From Candidatus Endobugula sertula (GTDB lineage: Bacteria > Pseudomonadota > Gammaproteobacteria > Pseudomonadales > Cellvibrionaceae): a stretch of 49,486 bases of DNA. The position numbers and the translations under genes were made by a program. Position 1 is the first letter of the stretch. Each line of letters starts with the position of its first letter. Below the pieces are notes generated by a model that was not told the DNA's origin, did no database searches, and saw nothing but the letters and a program-made list of their open reading frames with translations. The stretch covers positions 1-49,486 of the forward strand of contig MDLC01000022.1 in NCBI GenBank assembly GCA_001723645.1. The letters run 5' to 3'. Shown here piece after piece: positions 9,474 to 19,171 of this stretch.

Positions 9474-10277
9474 ATGTTACGTAGGCCTCGTACAGAGCTG
9501 GCTGTTCACCATGAACGTTGGTTAGTGTCCTACGCTGATTTTATGACCCTGTTATTTGGTTTCTTTGTCATTATGTATGCCATTTCAAATATGCATGAAA
9601 ATAAATATCAGGAACTGTCAAAGACGCTCACTGAATTATTTGCTGCCTCACAACAAACGATTGATAAAACTGTCGCGAGCCAGCAGAATACTGAACCAGT
9701 TTTACCTTCCCAGGAAATTGGCAATAAAGAACCTGTAGAAAACAACGCTCCGTTTCTTGCAGATATTGCACAGTTAACGGCGCAAATGAAAGAGAAGCTT
9801 GCAGATTTAGTGAATGAGGGATCGGTAACCATCACAAGTGATGAACAATGGCTGCAACTTTCTCTTAATAACAAAATTTTATTCCCACTGGGTAGTGTTC
9901 AGCCCACCCAGCAAGCAGGCATTATTATTGAAGAGCTTGCCAGTATACTTAAAGGTGTCAGTAACCCGGTTCGGGTTGAAGGGTTTACTGACAATTTAAG
10001 TATTAGTACCGCACGATTTCCCAGTAACTGGGAACTTTCGTCTGTTCGTGCAGTAGCGATTTTAAGGTTATTGGTGGCCAATGGTGTTGCACCTGAACAT
10101 CTGTCAGCAGTAGGGCATGGTGAATATCAGCCTATTGCAGATAATAGTACGGCAGTTGGGCGTGCGCAAAACCGGCGAATACTGAAGAGGAAGGTATTAC
10201 ACCCATTGTGTTGGATAATGGCGAGTTGTTATTCACCAATGACTCCACCTTACCCAGGAAAGCGCGCTAGGTTTTAA
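9474..10277 (+). pseudogene. motD: motD, MotB-family stator subunit with a damaged C-terminus
   Basis: A MotB-family stator protein that anchors the motor to peptidoglycan. The single transmembrane helix with the proton-binding Asp is in WLVSYADFMTLLFGFFVI. The OmpA-like domain is at about residues 120-235 (VEGFTDN, NWELSSVRA, GRAQNRR). After GRAQNRRI the annotated frame reads an unlikely basic tail to 10277. The next frame reads NTEEEGITPIVLDNGELLFTND-type sequence and stops at TAG 10268-10270, which resembles the conserved MotD tail (a DGGLLF-like motif). The simplest view is a frameshift near 10173-10180, probably with loss of a few codons. The last strand of the OmpA domain would be altered. 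Function may be impaired rather than lost, so pseudogene status is tentative. Confidence 0.6.
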
Positions 10278-10375
10278 TAAACCCTTAGGGGCATGATAAT
10301 TGCCTTATTTATAGAAGTGTGAAAAATCGTGGTAATTGACTAAAAACTGACACTAAACCAGAAGGTATCAATAAG

Positions 10376-11209
10376 GTGCAAGTTTGGACCGTGGCTAATC
10401 AAAAAGGGGGGGTGGGTAAAACAACGACCTCCGTGGCTCTTGCAGGTCTTGCCGCAGAGCAGGGGCAACGTGTTTTGCTAATTGATCTTGATCCTCAGGG
10501 CTCAATGACCAGCTATTTTGGCGGTGACCCAGACAACACTCCGGTAAGTGTATTTACCTTATTTCAGGATAAAGCCATTATCTGTCTGGAAAGTATTGTT
10601 CAATTACTGATACCCACTCGTTTTGAGCGTATGACCTTATTGCCTGCCTCCACAGCATTGGCGACACTGGAACGCCACGGAGTAGGAAAAGGTGGGCTAG
10701 GTTTGGTCATTTGTCGAACTATCGAGCAGGTACAGGATGAATTTGATTTGGTCGTGATTGATTCCCCGCCGGTGTTAGGGGTTTTATTAATTAATGCCTT
10801 GGCGGCTTGTGATCGATTGATTATTCCAGTACAGACTGAATACCTAGCCCTGAAAGGTCTGGATCGAATGATTCATACCCTGCGTATGCTGAGTCAATCA
10901 CAACAGCGTTTATTAGAATATGTCATTGTGCCGACCATGTTTGATCAGCGTACACATGCTTCGGTTGGCTCATTATCGAGTATTCGTCATAAGTATGGTA
11001 CTCAGACATGGCCCAGTAAAATCCCCGTAGATACACGCTTAAGAGATGCCAGTAAAGCTGGCATACCTCCCCACTTATTTGATTCGAATAGCCATAGCAT
11101 CAACTCCTATCGTAGCCTCTATCAGTGGTTGGATAAATCCCAGCGAAAAACAGAAAAAGTGTATTTTTGGACGGCAAGACAAAGCCTATCGGGTCTTGGA
11201 GGAATGTAA
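10376..11209 (+). CDS. parC: ParC, ParA-family ATPase placing chemotaxis arrays at the pole
   Basis: A ParA-type ATPase of 277 residues with the deviant Walker A motif QKGGVGKTTTSV near residue 9, the switch motif DLDPQGSMTSYFG and Walker B VVIDSPPVLG. In Vibrio and Pseudomonas the ParA homologue between motD and the cheW genes (ParC) positions chemosensory arrays at the cell pole; the gene order here is the same. The start is GTG 10376, with GAAGG at 10361-10365 as a weak ribosome site. The stop overlaps the next start (TAATG), which indicates translational coupling. The last ~15 residues are not family-typical, but no frameshift is evident. Confidence 0.85.
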   Translation: MQVWTVANQKGGVGKTTTSVALAGLAAEQGQRVLLIDLDPQGSMTSYFGGDPDNTPVSVFTLFQDKAIICLESIVQLLIPTRFERMTLLPASTALATLERHGVGKGGLGLVICRTIEQVQDEFDLVVIDSPPVLGVLLINALAACDRLIIPVQTEYLALKGLDRMIHTLRMLSQSQQRLLEYVIVPTMFDQRTHASVGSLSSIRHKYGTQTWPSKIPVDTRLRDASKAGIPPHLFDSNSHSINSYRSLYQWLDKSQRKTEKVYFWTARQSLSGLGGM

Positions 11210-12024
11210 TGGTGCAGTTACCTAAACCACGCCAACAACTTGAGAGCTACTTTAACGATCTGTTAGCTGAAATTGAGGGGCCTATTGTTAAGGAATCAGA
11301 AGAGTTTCCCTCAAATGTTAGTCAAACCCAGTGTGTTAATAATGAACAACCCATAGAACATAAGCGACAACAGCAAAAACTGGAAAAATTACTTGCTAAC
11401 GTATCGCCCAACGTTAAGCCCATTCTTGATACTCAGGAGTCAATGGTTGTTGATGATGTTTCAACAACAGACAGGGATAGTGTTGATTTTACCTCGTTAG
11501 CTGGACCCCAAGGTTTAGATGTAGGTAATGCTGAATGGGTCATAGAACCATTATCCAGTCAATGGTTGGATAACGGTCGACCTCATTGGGCTCAACAGAA
11601 TTTTGATATTTTATTAGTAGAAGTGAGTGGCTTGAAGTTAGCCATACCCTTAGCTGCTCTTGGACACATACACCCTAACGGTAAGTTAAATGTTTTGTTT
11701 GGGCAGGCTGAATGGTTTTTGGGTATAAAGAAAACAGCGATGGGGAATATCAAGGTAGTGAATACAGCCAAGTTTATTATGCCGGAGAGATATAAGGAGA
11801 ATCACCGTGAACAACTACAGTATGTGATTGTTATCAATGGGTTAGAGTGGGGGATTGCTGTTAACCATATTGCACAGCCTATTTCCATGAGCCCTGAAGA
11901 TATTCGCTGGAGAAAAAACCGTGATCAGCACCCCTGGATGGCGGGTACAGTGAAGGAGCATATGTGCATTTTGGTCGATGTACCCACTTTGGGTGAAATG
12001 TTCCTCAATGAGTCATCAGGGTGA
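11209..12024 (+). CDS. parP: ParP-like protein with a C-terminal CheW-like domain
   Basis: A 271-residue protein. The first ~110 residues are low in hydrophobic content and probably disordered. The C-terminal half (about residues 125-265) is CheW-like: FDILLVEVSGLKLAIPLAALG, then LFGQAEWFLGI, and ends VDVPTLGEMF. Position directly after parC and before cheW matches ParP, which links ParC to CheA in polar arrays. ATG 11209 overlaps the parC stop and has GGAGG at 11198-11202, so this start is preferred over the longer in-frame TTG at 11167. The assignment as ParP rests on domain plus position; a plain second CheW is the alternative. Confidence 0.78.
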   Translation: MVQLPKPRQQLESYFNDLLAEIEGPIVKESEEFPSNVSQTQCVNNEQPIEHKRQQQKLEKLLANVSPNVKPILDTQESMVVDDVSTTDRDSVDFTSLAGPQGLDVGNAEWVIEPLSSQWLDNGRPHWAQQNFDILLVEVSGLKLAIPLAALGHIHPNGKLNVLFGQAEWFLGIKKTAMGNIKVVNTAKFIMPERYKENHREQLQYVIVINGLEWGIAVNHIAQPISMSPEDIRWRKNRDQHPWMAGTVKEHMCILVDVPTLGEMFLNESSG

Positions 12025-12104
12025 TTTTTTGTCTGAATCACTGGCAGAGATAGCATTATTAACTATAGTAAGAAGAGATAAAACAATAGATCGAGGGGTG
12101 ATAG

Positions 12105-12590
12105 ATGGTGAGCAATTCGGTACAAACAAAAACCAGCGATGATCCCGTTCTACAATGGGTGACTTTTCGTTTGGCAGGTGAAACCTATGGTGTGAATGTG
12201 ATGCAGGTTCAGGAAGTATTACGGCACTCTGAAATTGCTCCTGTTCCCGGCGCCCCAGCTTATGTATTGGGGATTATTAACTTGCGTGGTAACGTCGTTA
12301 CCGTTATAGATACGCGCCATCGTTTTGGTTTACAACCTGGTGAAGTGACTGAAAATACCCGTATTGTCATTATTGAAGCTGACAGCCATGTGATTGGTAT
12401 TTTGGTAGATAGTGTGGCAGAAGTGGTGTATCTGCGTCAGTCAGAAATTGAAACCGCACCTAATGTCGGTAATGATGAGAGTGCGAAGTTTATTCAGGGG
12501 GTTTGTCACAAAAATGATGAGTTATTAATCCTGATAGAGCTGGATAAGTTACTCACTGATTCGGAATGGGCTGAACTGGATGATGTTTAA
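12105..12590 (+). CDS. cheW: CheW, receptor-kinase adaptor
   Basis: CheW couples chemoreceptors to CheA. At 161 residues it has the usual family length, with typical signatures: VTFRLAGETYGVNVMQVQEVLR at the start of the domain, the receptor/CheA contact region APAYVLGIINLRGNVVTVID, and ILVDSVAEV. The frame is intact. It follows parP by 80 nt. Because CheA is split in this sequence, this adaptor may have lost its main partner unless another cheA exists elsewhere. Confidence 0.93.
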   Translation: MVSNSVQTKTSDDPVLQWVTFRLAGETYGVNVMQVQEVLRHSEIAPVPGAPAYVLGIINLRGNVVTVIDTRHRFGLQPGEVTENTRIVIIEADSHVIGILVDSVAEVVYLRQSEIETAPNVGNDESAKFIQGVCHKNDELLILIELDKLLTDSEWAELDDV

Positions 12591-12634
12591 TCTAGAGTAA
12601 TCTGAGTTTATATAGGTTCATAACGGTGTAAAAC

Positions 12635-13117
12635 ATGATTGACCTTAATGTGCTTAGTGCATGGTCGGGCTTACCTGAAGCTCAATTACTATGGGTAATG
12701 ATTGGCTTTGGGGTAGTATTGTATTTTGTATGGGGTGGGCAAAGGCACCGCAGAATACAGTTACTTTATCAGAAAGTAGAGCGTTTGCAACATGACCTAT
12801 TAGCGGCTAATAATAGCGTAATGGGTATGGGCCAACAATTGCTAATGCTGGAAAAAAAATTTTACGCAGAAGAGCAAACAAAGAAAAATATTGATCATCA
12901 TAAGCAAACCCTGGAAGCCAAAGTCAATCAACTGCAGAATATTGAACACTTACAAAATAGTAAAGCAGCAAGGGATAAACAGGCCGATAATCAGGTGATT
13001 TATGAAGAAGCCCGACAGTTGCTATTGCAAGGATTGGATATTCCTTCCGTGATGAAAAGCACAAGCTTATCACATGCCGAAGTGTCGTTAATATCCGCTT
13101 TGCATAAAACCCTGTAG
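12635..13117 (+). CDS. DUF2802 membrane-anchored coiled-coil protein
   Basis: A 160-residue protein. One transmembrane helix is near the N-terminus (LLWVMIGFGVVLYFVWGG), followed by a coiled coil (about residues 45-110). The C-terminal segment looks like a short helix-turn-helix (QLLLQGLDIPSVMKSTSLSHAEVSLIS). This arrangement is that of DUF2802 proteins found after cheW in Pseudomonas-type flagellar operons. The function is not known to me. It is the last gene of the operon here. Confidence 0.75.
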   Translation: MIDLNVLSAWSGLPEAQLLWVMIGFGVVLYFVWGGQRHRRIQLLYQKVERLQHDLLAANNSVMGMGQQLLMLEKKFYAEEQTKKNIDHHKQTLEAKVNQLQNIEHLQNSKAARDKQADNQVIYEEARQLLLQGLDIPSVMKSTSLSHAEVSLISALHKTL

Positions 13118-13268
13118 CGACACTAATCAGCGTGCCTCTATGTAATGTCAATGAAGGGTTTGTCAAATGAGAAAAGCCAATAGTGGTTCTGAACTCACTC
13201 CACTCCGTTCAAGTACTGGCTTTCTCCTCCTAAGTCTTCTTAAGCATTGCCTGTATGACTGACTACCA

Positions 13269-13655
13269 CTACTTACTAGGCTTTAACGATAGGGACGCTG
13301 AATTAATGCAGTAGCGCATGCCTGTGGGTTGTGGGCCGTCAGGAAATAGATGCCCCAAATGACTACCACAATGACGACACATGACTTCTGTTCTTATCAT
13401 GCCACAGGTGCTATCCACCGCTTCAAGAATAACCTCTTTCTCTTTAGGTTGATAAAAACTCGGCCAACCAGAGCCTGAATCATATTTGGCAGAAGAGTCA
13501 AACAAGGCTTCCCCACAACACTTACAGAAATAAGTGCCTGCTGTTTTGGTATCCCAGTAGCATCCACTAAACGCTGGTTCAGTACCCTTTTCACGGCATA
13601 TTCGGTACTCATCCAGTGTAAGCTTTTCTTTCCATTGGGTGTCCTGATCTGACAT
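13269..13655 (-). CDS. msrB: MsrB, methionine-R-sulfoxide reductase
   Basis: MsrB reduces R-methionine sulfoxide in oxidised proteins. The 128 residues contain the two zinc CxxC pairs (CKCC and CRHC), the substrate-site motif SGSGWPSF and the catalytic cysteine in RYCINSASL. The length is typical. It is convergent with the flagellar operon and divergent from alaA. Confidence 0.95.
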   Translation of the reverse strand: MSDQDTQWKEKLTLDEYRICREKGTEPAFSGCYWDTKTAGTYFCKCCGEALFDSSAKYDSGSGWPSFYQPKEKEVILEAVDSTCGMIRTEVMCRHCGSHLGHLFPDGPQPTGMRYCINSASLSLKPSK

Positions 13656-13785
13656 AACCTTTGGCCTTTTATTGATAATCCTTTGCCGATATAGTGATTA
13701 TTCAATATATATCGACACGTTGTTGACTACAATAGGCTACTATTACATATAGTACAATGTTATTGCACTTGACTATGGCTAAACA

Positions 13786-15000
13786 ATGACTGTGATAAAA
13801 AAATCTTTCAAGTTAAACGAGGTTTGTTATGATATTCGCGGCCCCATCCTAACCGAAGCGCATCGTTTAGAAGAAAAAGGCCATCGCATTCTTAAACTCA
13901 ACATTGGTAATCCAGCCCCTTTTGGTTTCGATGCTCCTGACGGAGTCATTCAGGATATCATGAGCAATATTCGTGAAGCCCAAGGTTATACCGATGCCAA
14001 AGGATTATTTGCAGCACGTAAGGCTATCATGCATGAATGCCAACGTTTAAGCATTCCCAATATCAACATTGATGATATTTACCTAGGCAATGGCGTCAGC
14101 GAACTGATTGTCATGTCTATGCAAGCATTGCTCAATCAGGGTGATGAAATGCTGATCCCCTCGCCCGATTATCCCTTGTGGACTGCAGCAACTCACCTGG
14201 GTGGAGGTAAAGCCGTACATTATGTCTGTGATGAAAAGGCTCACTGGATGCCTGATCTCGACGATATCAAACGTAAAATTACACCTCATACTCGTGGCAT
14301 TGTTATTGTCAACCCTAACAATCCTACGGGTGCCGTATATTCGCAGGAAATGTTAGAGGCACTGATTGAGATTGCAAGACAAAACAAACTGATTATTTTT
14401 GCTGACGAAATTTACAGTAAAATTTTATACGATGACGCAACATTTATTCCTTTAGCACGCCTCTCTCAAGAAGTGCTATGTCTTAGCTTTAACGGCCTAT
14501 CAAAGGCTTATCGATTGGCCGGTTTCCGTTCTGGTTGGATGGTGATCAGTGGTGACAAAGCTTGTGCAAAGGACTATATTGCGGGCATTAATATGTTGGC
14601 CTCTATGCGTTTATGCGCCAATGCCCCCGCTATGCTGGGAGTACAAACAGCCCTGGGAGGTTACCAAAGTATTAACGAGCTGATTCTTCCTGGCGGGCGA
14701 TTACGGGAACAACGGGACCTAGCATGGGAAATGATCAATCATATTCCTGGCTTATCCTGTGTTAAGCCTAAAGGGGCTCTTTACTTATTCCCGAAAGTGG
14801 ATATTAAAAAATTCAATATCACCAGTGATATAATCTGGGTATTGGATTTTTTAACCATGCATAAAATTCTGCTCGTTCAAGGAACCGCATTTAACTGGGC
14901 AACACCCGATCATTTTAGGGTCGTTTTTTTGCCACATAAGGATGAGTTGGAATCGGCGATGACTGAGCTTGGACAGTTTTTTGATAGATATACTCAATAA
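13786..15000 (+). CDS. alaA: AlaA, alanine transaminase
   Basis: A PLP-dependent class I aminotransferase of 404 residues, very similar in pattern to glutamate-pyruvate aminotransferase AlaA, which makes alanine from pyruvate. Seen: KLNIGNPAPFGFDAP at the N-terminus, IVNPNNPTGAVYS (cofactor phosphate and Asn contacts), ADEIYSKILYD, the Schiff-base lysine in FNGLSKAYRLAGFRSGW, and the carboxylate-binding Arg in FRVVFLP. The frame is intact. msrB is divergent upstream, separated by 130 nt of AT-rich DNA that likely holds both promoters. Confidence 0.93.
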   Translation: MTVIKKSFKLNEVCYDIRGPILTEAHRLEEKGHRILKLNIGNPAPFGFDAPDGVIQDIMSNIREAQGYTDAKGLFAARKAIMHECQRLSIPNINIDDIYLGNGVSELIVMSMQALLNQGDEMLIPSPDYPLWTAATHLGGGKAVHYVCDEKAHWMPDLDDIKRKITPHTRGIVIVNPNNPTGAVYSQEMLEALIEIARQNKLIIFADEIYSKILYDDATFIPLARLSQEVLCLSFNGLSKAYRLAGFRSGWMVISGDKACAKDYIAGINMLASMRLCANAPAMLGVQTALGGYQSINELILPGGRLREQRDLAWEMINHIPGLSCVKPKGALYLFPKVDIKKFNITSDIIWVLDFLTMHKILLVQGTAFNWATPDHFRVVFLPHKDELESAMTELGQFFDRYTQ

Positions 15001-15059
15001 GCTTTGTGTTGTCCTCCAGAGAAAGAAGACACACACAAATCCCGGGAGTCGTTGTTACT

Positions 15060-16100
15060 TTAAGCGCTAAATGCTCTAATCCCCACGGCTTCACGTAAAT
15101 TGGCTAATAGGGGTATGGAGTATGCTCTCGCTTTTTTTGCACCTTGTTGCAAAACGTTTTCAATATAATCTGGTTTTTCCATAAGAGAGAAATAGTGTTC
15201 TCGTGACTCACCGATGGTTTCATTGATTAATTCAAAGAGCTTTTTCTTCGCTTCCCCCCAGGCAATACCTTCCACAAAAGCTTGCCGCATTGTTGCGGTT
15301 TGCTCTTCGTTGGCAAAAGCCTGCCAAATCTGGAAGACGGTAGACGTATCTGGGTCTTTAGGTTCTCCTGGCTCTAAAAGGTTTGTTTTAATCTTATTAA
15401 TATGCTTTTTTAATTGCTTCTCAGGCAAAAATAATGGGATAGTATTGTGATAACTTTTACTCATTTTACGGCCATCCAAGCCTTGTAATACAGCCATATT
15501 ATCGTCGACAACAGCCTGAGGTAATGTAAAGTGCTCACCAAAGTGATGATTAAAACGTGCAGCGATATCCCTTGCCATTTCTACGTGTTGAATTTGATCT
15601 TTCCCCACAGGCACCTTATCGGCATTAAACATTAAAATATCTGCAGCCATCAATATCGGGTAGCTATACAAGCCCATCGTAATACCAGAGTCAGGATCTT
15701 CATTGGCTTCCTGATTTGCCTGAACAGCGGTTTTATAGGCATGGCCGCGATTCATTAAACCTTTTGCAGCCATACAGGTCAGTAACCAGCAAAGCTCGGG
15801 AATTTCGGTCACATCAGATTGACGGTAGAAAATGGCGTTGTTTACATCCAAACCCAAGGCTAACCAGGTAGCGGCAATTTCCTGACTGGATTGGTGAATG
15901 TTTTCTGGCGTCTGAGTTTTAATTAATGCGTGAAGATCTGCCAAAAAATAAAAAGATAAATTATCAGCCCGTCGACTGGATTCAATCGCAGGGCGAATGG
16001 CACCTACGTAGTTGCCCAAATGAGGCGTACCTGTGGTGGTAATACCGGTTAAAGTACGCTGCTTATCATGAGGAGGAAGTAAAGGATCAGTGGATGACAT
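15060..16100 (-). CDS. trpS: TrpS, tryptophanyl-tRNA synthetase
   Basis: A class I aminoacyl-tRNA synthetase charging tRNA-Trp. The HIGH-type motif is [15 protein letters not shown] near residue 23, and the KMSKS loop is [13 protein letters not shown] near residue 215. Tryptophan-pocket elements such as [14 protein letters not shown] are present. At 346 residues it has the usual length. It lies 10 nt downstream of apeB and is probably the last gene of a tsaB-uppP-apeB-trpS transcript. Confidence 0.96.
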   Translation of the reverse strand: MSSTDPLLPPHDKQRTLTGITTTGTPHLGNYVGAIRPAIESSRRADNLSFYFLADLHALIKTQTPENIHQSSQEIAATWLALGLDVNNAIFYRQSDVTEIPELCWLLTCMAAKGLMNRGHAYKTAVQANQEANEDPDSGITMGLYSYPILMAADILMFNADKVPVGKDQIQHVEMARDIAARFNHHFGEHFTLPQAVVDDNMAVLQGLDGRKMSKSYHNTIPLFLPEKQLKKHINKIKTNLLEPGEPKDPDTSTVFQIWQAFANEEQTATMRQAFVEGIAWGEAKKKLFELINETIGESREHYFSLMEKPDYIENVLQQGAKKARAYSIPLLANLREAVGIRAFSA

Positions 16101-16110
16101 AAAAAATCAT

Positions 16111-17418
16111 TTATTGTTGATAAAAGGATGATAATACACGCGCCAGTTTAATGGCATCTTTAGCTCCGGCTAACTCGCGAATAGAATGCATCGCAAAGCT
16201 TGGCAAACCAATATCAATGGTTTTAACACCAACGCTCGTTGCGGTAATTGGCCCGATAGTGCTGCCACATTTCAGATCACTTCGCGTGACAAAAACCTGA
16301 GGGGTCACCTCATTCTGTTGGCAAAGTTGACGAAAAAAACTGCTGGTTTCACTGTTAGTCGCATAATGTTGATTTACATTCGTTTTAATGACCGGTCCTT
16401 GGTTTAACAATGGGCCATGGTGCTGATCATGTTTATCCGCATAATTAGGATGAATACCGTGCACATTATCAGTAGATATCATTAGAGAGCGACCAATAGT
16501 ACGAAGTCGCTGATCTAGATCAGGAATCATTCTTTGTAAACATTGTTCCAGCATCGGGCCTTGTGCACCACAAGCTGATGCACTGCCAACCTCTTCATGG
16601 TCATTACAAACTAATAAGGCAGGCTTATGAGTATTTGCTGCCAGCAAAGCCTGTAAGCCCACATAGCAACTCAACAGATTATCTAACCTCGCCGCTGCCA
16701 CAAATTCTTTTTGCAAACCAATCATTGCGGCTGGCTGGGTATCATAAAGACTCAATTCATAATCCAATATCTGACCGATACTCTCTATCCTCTGAGACTG
16801 TAATTGCGCATGTAACCAATCACGAAAGTCTACTGGATTTTGGTCATCATCTACTTGCATTAGAACGGGCGGCAAATGTTTTTGTTGATTAATTATATTG
16901 CCACTGTTAGCTTCGCGATGTAAATGAATGGCCAGACTGGGAATGACTGCCACAGGGTCTTTAAAATCCACCAAAGCATTCTTTAGTTGTTGCTGTTGGT
17001 CAAGATAGTTAACACGCCCTGCCAGAGATAAATCCCGGTCAAACCACGGATTTAATAAAGCGCCACCATACACCTCAACACCCAATTGAAAATAACCGTG
17101 ACTATGTATTTCCGGGTTAGGTTTCACTTTAAGACAAGGGCTATCGGTATGAGCCCCCACCATACGGATCCCTTCATCAGGCAATTGATCAGGAGCATAA
17201 ACAAAAGCGATAATAGATGAAAAGTTACGTGTTAAAAAGTATCGCTGACCGACTTCCAACGACCACGCATCATCTTCCAACAACTCGATAAAGCCAGCAG
17301 CTAATAATTGCCGAGCCATTTCTTGCGTCGCGTGAAATGGGGTTGGGGAAGCATTTATAAAATTCAATAGACCTGCATTAAAATGATCCTGGTCCATTAA
17401 TAACGAAGTCGTAGTCAT
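16111..17418 (-). CDS. apeB: ApeB, M18-family zinc aminopeptidase
   Basis: A 435-residue M18 (aspartyl aminopeptidase-type) peptidase. Zinc and catalytic motifs are visible: [14 protein letters not shown] (His and Asp ligands), CNDHEEVGS (catalytic Glu pair) and [12 protein letters not shown]. The C-terminal SFAMHSIRE carries the last His ligand. The family is dodecameric and cytosolic and trims peptides. The start codon is 3 nt after the uppP stop. A second in-frame ATG at codon 8 is possible. Confidence 0.93.
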   Translation of the reverse strand: MTTTSLLMDQDHFNAGLLNFINASPTPFHATQEMARQLLAAGFIELLEDDAWSLEVGQRYFLTRNFSSIIAFVYAPDQLPDEGIRMVGAHTDSPCLKVKPNPEIHSHGYFQLGVEVYGGALLNPWFDRDLSLAGRVNYLDQQQQLKNALVDFKDPVAVIPSLAIHLHREANSGNIINQQKHLPPVLMQVDDDQNPVDFRDWLHAQLQSQRIESIGQILDYELSLYDTQPAAMIGLQKEFVAAARLDNLLSCYVGLQALLAANTHKPALLVCNDHEEVGSASACGAQGPMLEQCLQRMIPDLDQRLRTIGRSLMISTDNVHGIHPNYADKHDQHHGPLLNQGPVIKTNVNQHYATNSETSSFFRQLCQQNEVTPQVFVTRSDLKCGSTIGPITATSVGVKTIDIGLPSFAMHSIRELAGAKDAIKLARVLSSFYQQ

Positions 17419-17421
17419 GGT

Positions 17422-18222
17422 TTAACCTAAACCCCAAAATAATAAAAAACCACCTAATAATAAGCGATATACCACAAAAGGCATCATACCAATATTATTA
17501 ATAAACTTTAAAAAGTAGTGTATACATAAAAAAGCACTCGCCGCTGCAACCAGTGCTCCTAATGCCATATCTGACCCACTCACATCGGCAACGTTAACTA
17601 ATTGTAAGGCTTTATAACCTCCACTTAATGTGATAATGGGAATTGACATTAAAAAAGAAAATCTCGCTGCGGCATCTCGTTGAAAACCACAGAGCAAGGC
17701 TGCCGTAATGGTAATACCCGAACGGGAAGTACCAGGTATTAGAGCTAGGGCTTGAGCAACACCAATAATGAATACTATTTTTACGGTTAAACTCGCTAAT
17801 TCTTTTTCTTTAACTATCGCACTACGGTCTGACCACCCCAGCAATACACCAAATAAAATCGTGGTTATTGCTATCACAACAGTCGTTCGTAAATTCGTTT
17901 CAATAAAGTCATTAAATAATAGACCCCCTAATCCAGCAGGGATTGTTGCCAGAATAACATACCAAGCGATACGACTATTATCACTGTGCTGCTGCTTAAA
18001 GGCACTTAAACACCAAGCGTAGGTCATAGCCATAATATCCTGGCGAAAATACGTGACTACCGCTACCAAAGTTCCTACATGAACGGCTACATCAAACGTC
18101 AATCCCTGCTTTGGCCAGCCCAATAACCCGTTGGGGAGAATTAAATGGCCTGAACTGGAAATTGGCAGAAACTCCGTCACCCCCTGAATGACAGCCAACA
18201 CAATAATATGCAATGTTTCCAT
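17422..18222 (-). CDS. uppP: UppP/BacA, undecaprenyl-diphosphatase
   Basis: A membrane enzyme that dephosphorylates undecaprenyl pyrophosphate for cell-wall precursor recycling. The 266 residues have several hydrophobic segments and both signature motifs: QGVTEFLPISSSGHLIL near residue 14 and PGTSRSGITITAALL near residue 160. Length and order of motifs are normal. It is in a - strand gene row, 24 nt after tsaB. Confidence 0.96.
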   Translation of the reverse strand: METLHIIVLAVIQGVTEFLPISSSGHLILPNGLLGWPKQGLTFDVAVHVGTLVAVVTYFRQDIMAMTYAWCLSAFKQQHSDNSRIAWYVILATIPAGLGGLLFNDFIETNLRTTVVIAITTILFGVLLGWSDRSAIVKEKELASLTVKIVFIIGVAQALALIPGTSRSGITITAALLCGFQRDAAARFSFLMSIPIITLSGGYKALQLVNVADVSGSDMALGALVAAASAFLCIHYFLKFINNIGMMPFVVYRLLLGGFLLFWGLG

Positions 18223-18246
18223 AAATACCTACTGATTTCCAGTTAT

Positions 18247-18960
18247 TTAAACGAATGATTGTCGAATTCGCTGACGTTTCTTCCAGCTGGTTTCGTCACG
18301 GATATAGGTTGGCTTGGCTTCAAGTGGGCTAAGCGTTTGTTGCTGCTGATACTTCTGCTCTGCCAGAATAGCAACATCGTATGCTTGTGGATAAAAATCC
18401 ACTGTTATCGCAGCATCAGGAAAACGATGTTGCAATGACGTATAAGCCCAACCAGAACCTATCCCGACTATTTCCGCAGTGACTATTGATGGATCAATCG
18501 CTTTTTCTGGATGATCGATCCATTCCTCAGTGATGGATTGTACATTTTTCTGGTCACCTTTGTACGCATAAGCGGACCAGTAAACCTCATTCATTCGCGC
18601 ATCAATAATCGGAACAATCTGTTGAGACGGGGAGGCAATTTCCAGACGAACCGCTGTTTGAGCCATAGTCTGTAAAGTGGAAACAGGAATTAACGGTAAA
18701 TCTGCACCATAAGCCAAACCCTGAGCCACACTAATGCCAATACGCAATCCGGTAAAAGAACCGGGGCCAACGGTAAATGCAATAGCATCAAGTTGCGCAA
18801 GACAAAGCTGGTGTTCAGCCAATAGGGATTTGACAGCAGGAAGCAAACACTGAGTATGTTTCCTGGGAGAAGCCGATAAGGTTTGATACACTCCGGAAGG
18901 AGTCTGTATTGCTACTGAACAAGCATCAGTAGCAGTATCAATAGCAAGAATATGAGGCAT
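18247..18960 (-). CDS. tsaB: TsaB, tRNA t6A-modification factor
   Basis: TsaB dimerises with TsaD to form N6-threonylcarbamoyladenosine at tRNA position 37. The 237 residues show the ASKHA fold start LAIDTATDACSVAI and the segment FTVGPGSFTGLRIGISVAQGL, which are diagnostic. The divergent partner is deaD. The frame is intact. Confidence 0.94.
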   Translation of the reverse strand: MPHILAIDTATDACSVAIQTPSGVYQTLSASPRKHTQCLLPAVKSLLAEHQLCLAQLDAIAFTVGPGSFTGLRIGISVAQGLAYGADLPLIPVSTLQTMAQTAVRLEIASPSQQIVPIIDARMNEVYWSAYAYKGDQKNVQSITEEWIDHPEKAIDPSIVTAEIVGIGSGWAYTSLQHRFPDAAITVDFYPQAYDVAILAEQKYQQQQTLSPLEAKPTYIRDETSWKKRQRIRQSFV

Positions 18961-19171
18961 TGGACTGTGTTATTTCTCAGGAGTTAACCTACTATTCTAA
19001 CAAAATGTGAATAGTATATGTGCACCTATCAACTTATATCCATGTTATACTGCTTTAATTACTCTGTTATCCTTGTTCCTCCGTGAATGTCTCTACTCTT
19101 CTAAATATAAGAAGCATTCTACTCGCAGGTTTCCTTTATTTTTTACAGTATTAGGTATTTTTTACACAACT

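Noticed and set aside
13170-13215. GAGAAAAGCCA / TGGCTTTCTC as terminator of the flagellar operon
   Set aside because: Stem is imperfect and no clear T tract follows.
19007-19171. N-terminal extension of DeaD by 55 codons
   Set aside because: The extension does not resemble DeaD proteins and has no Shine-Dalgarno; the family N-terminus begins at 19172.
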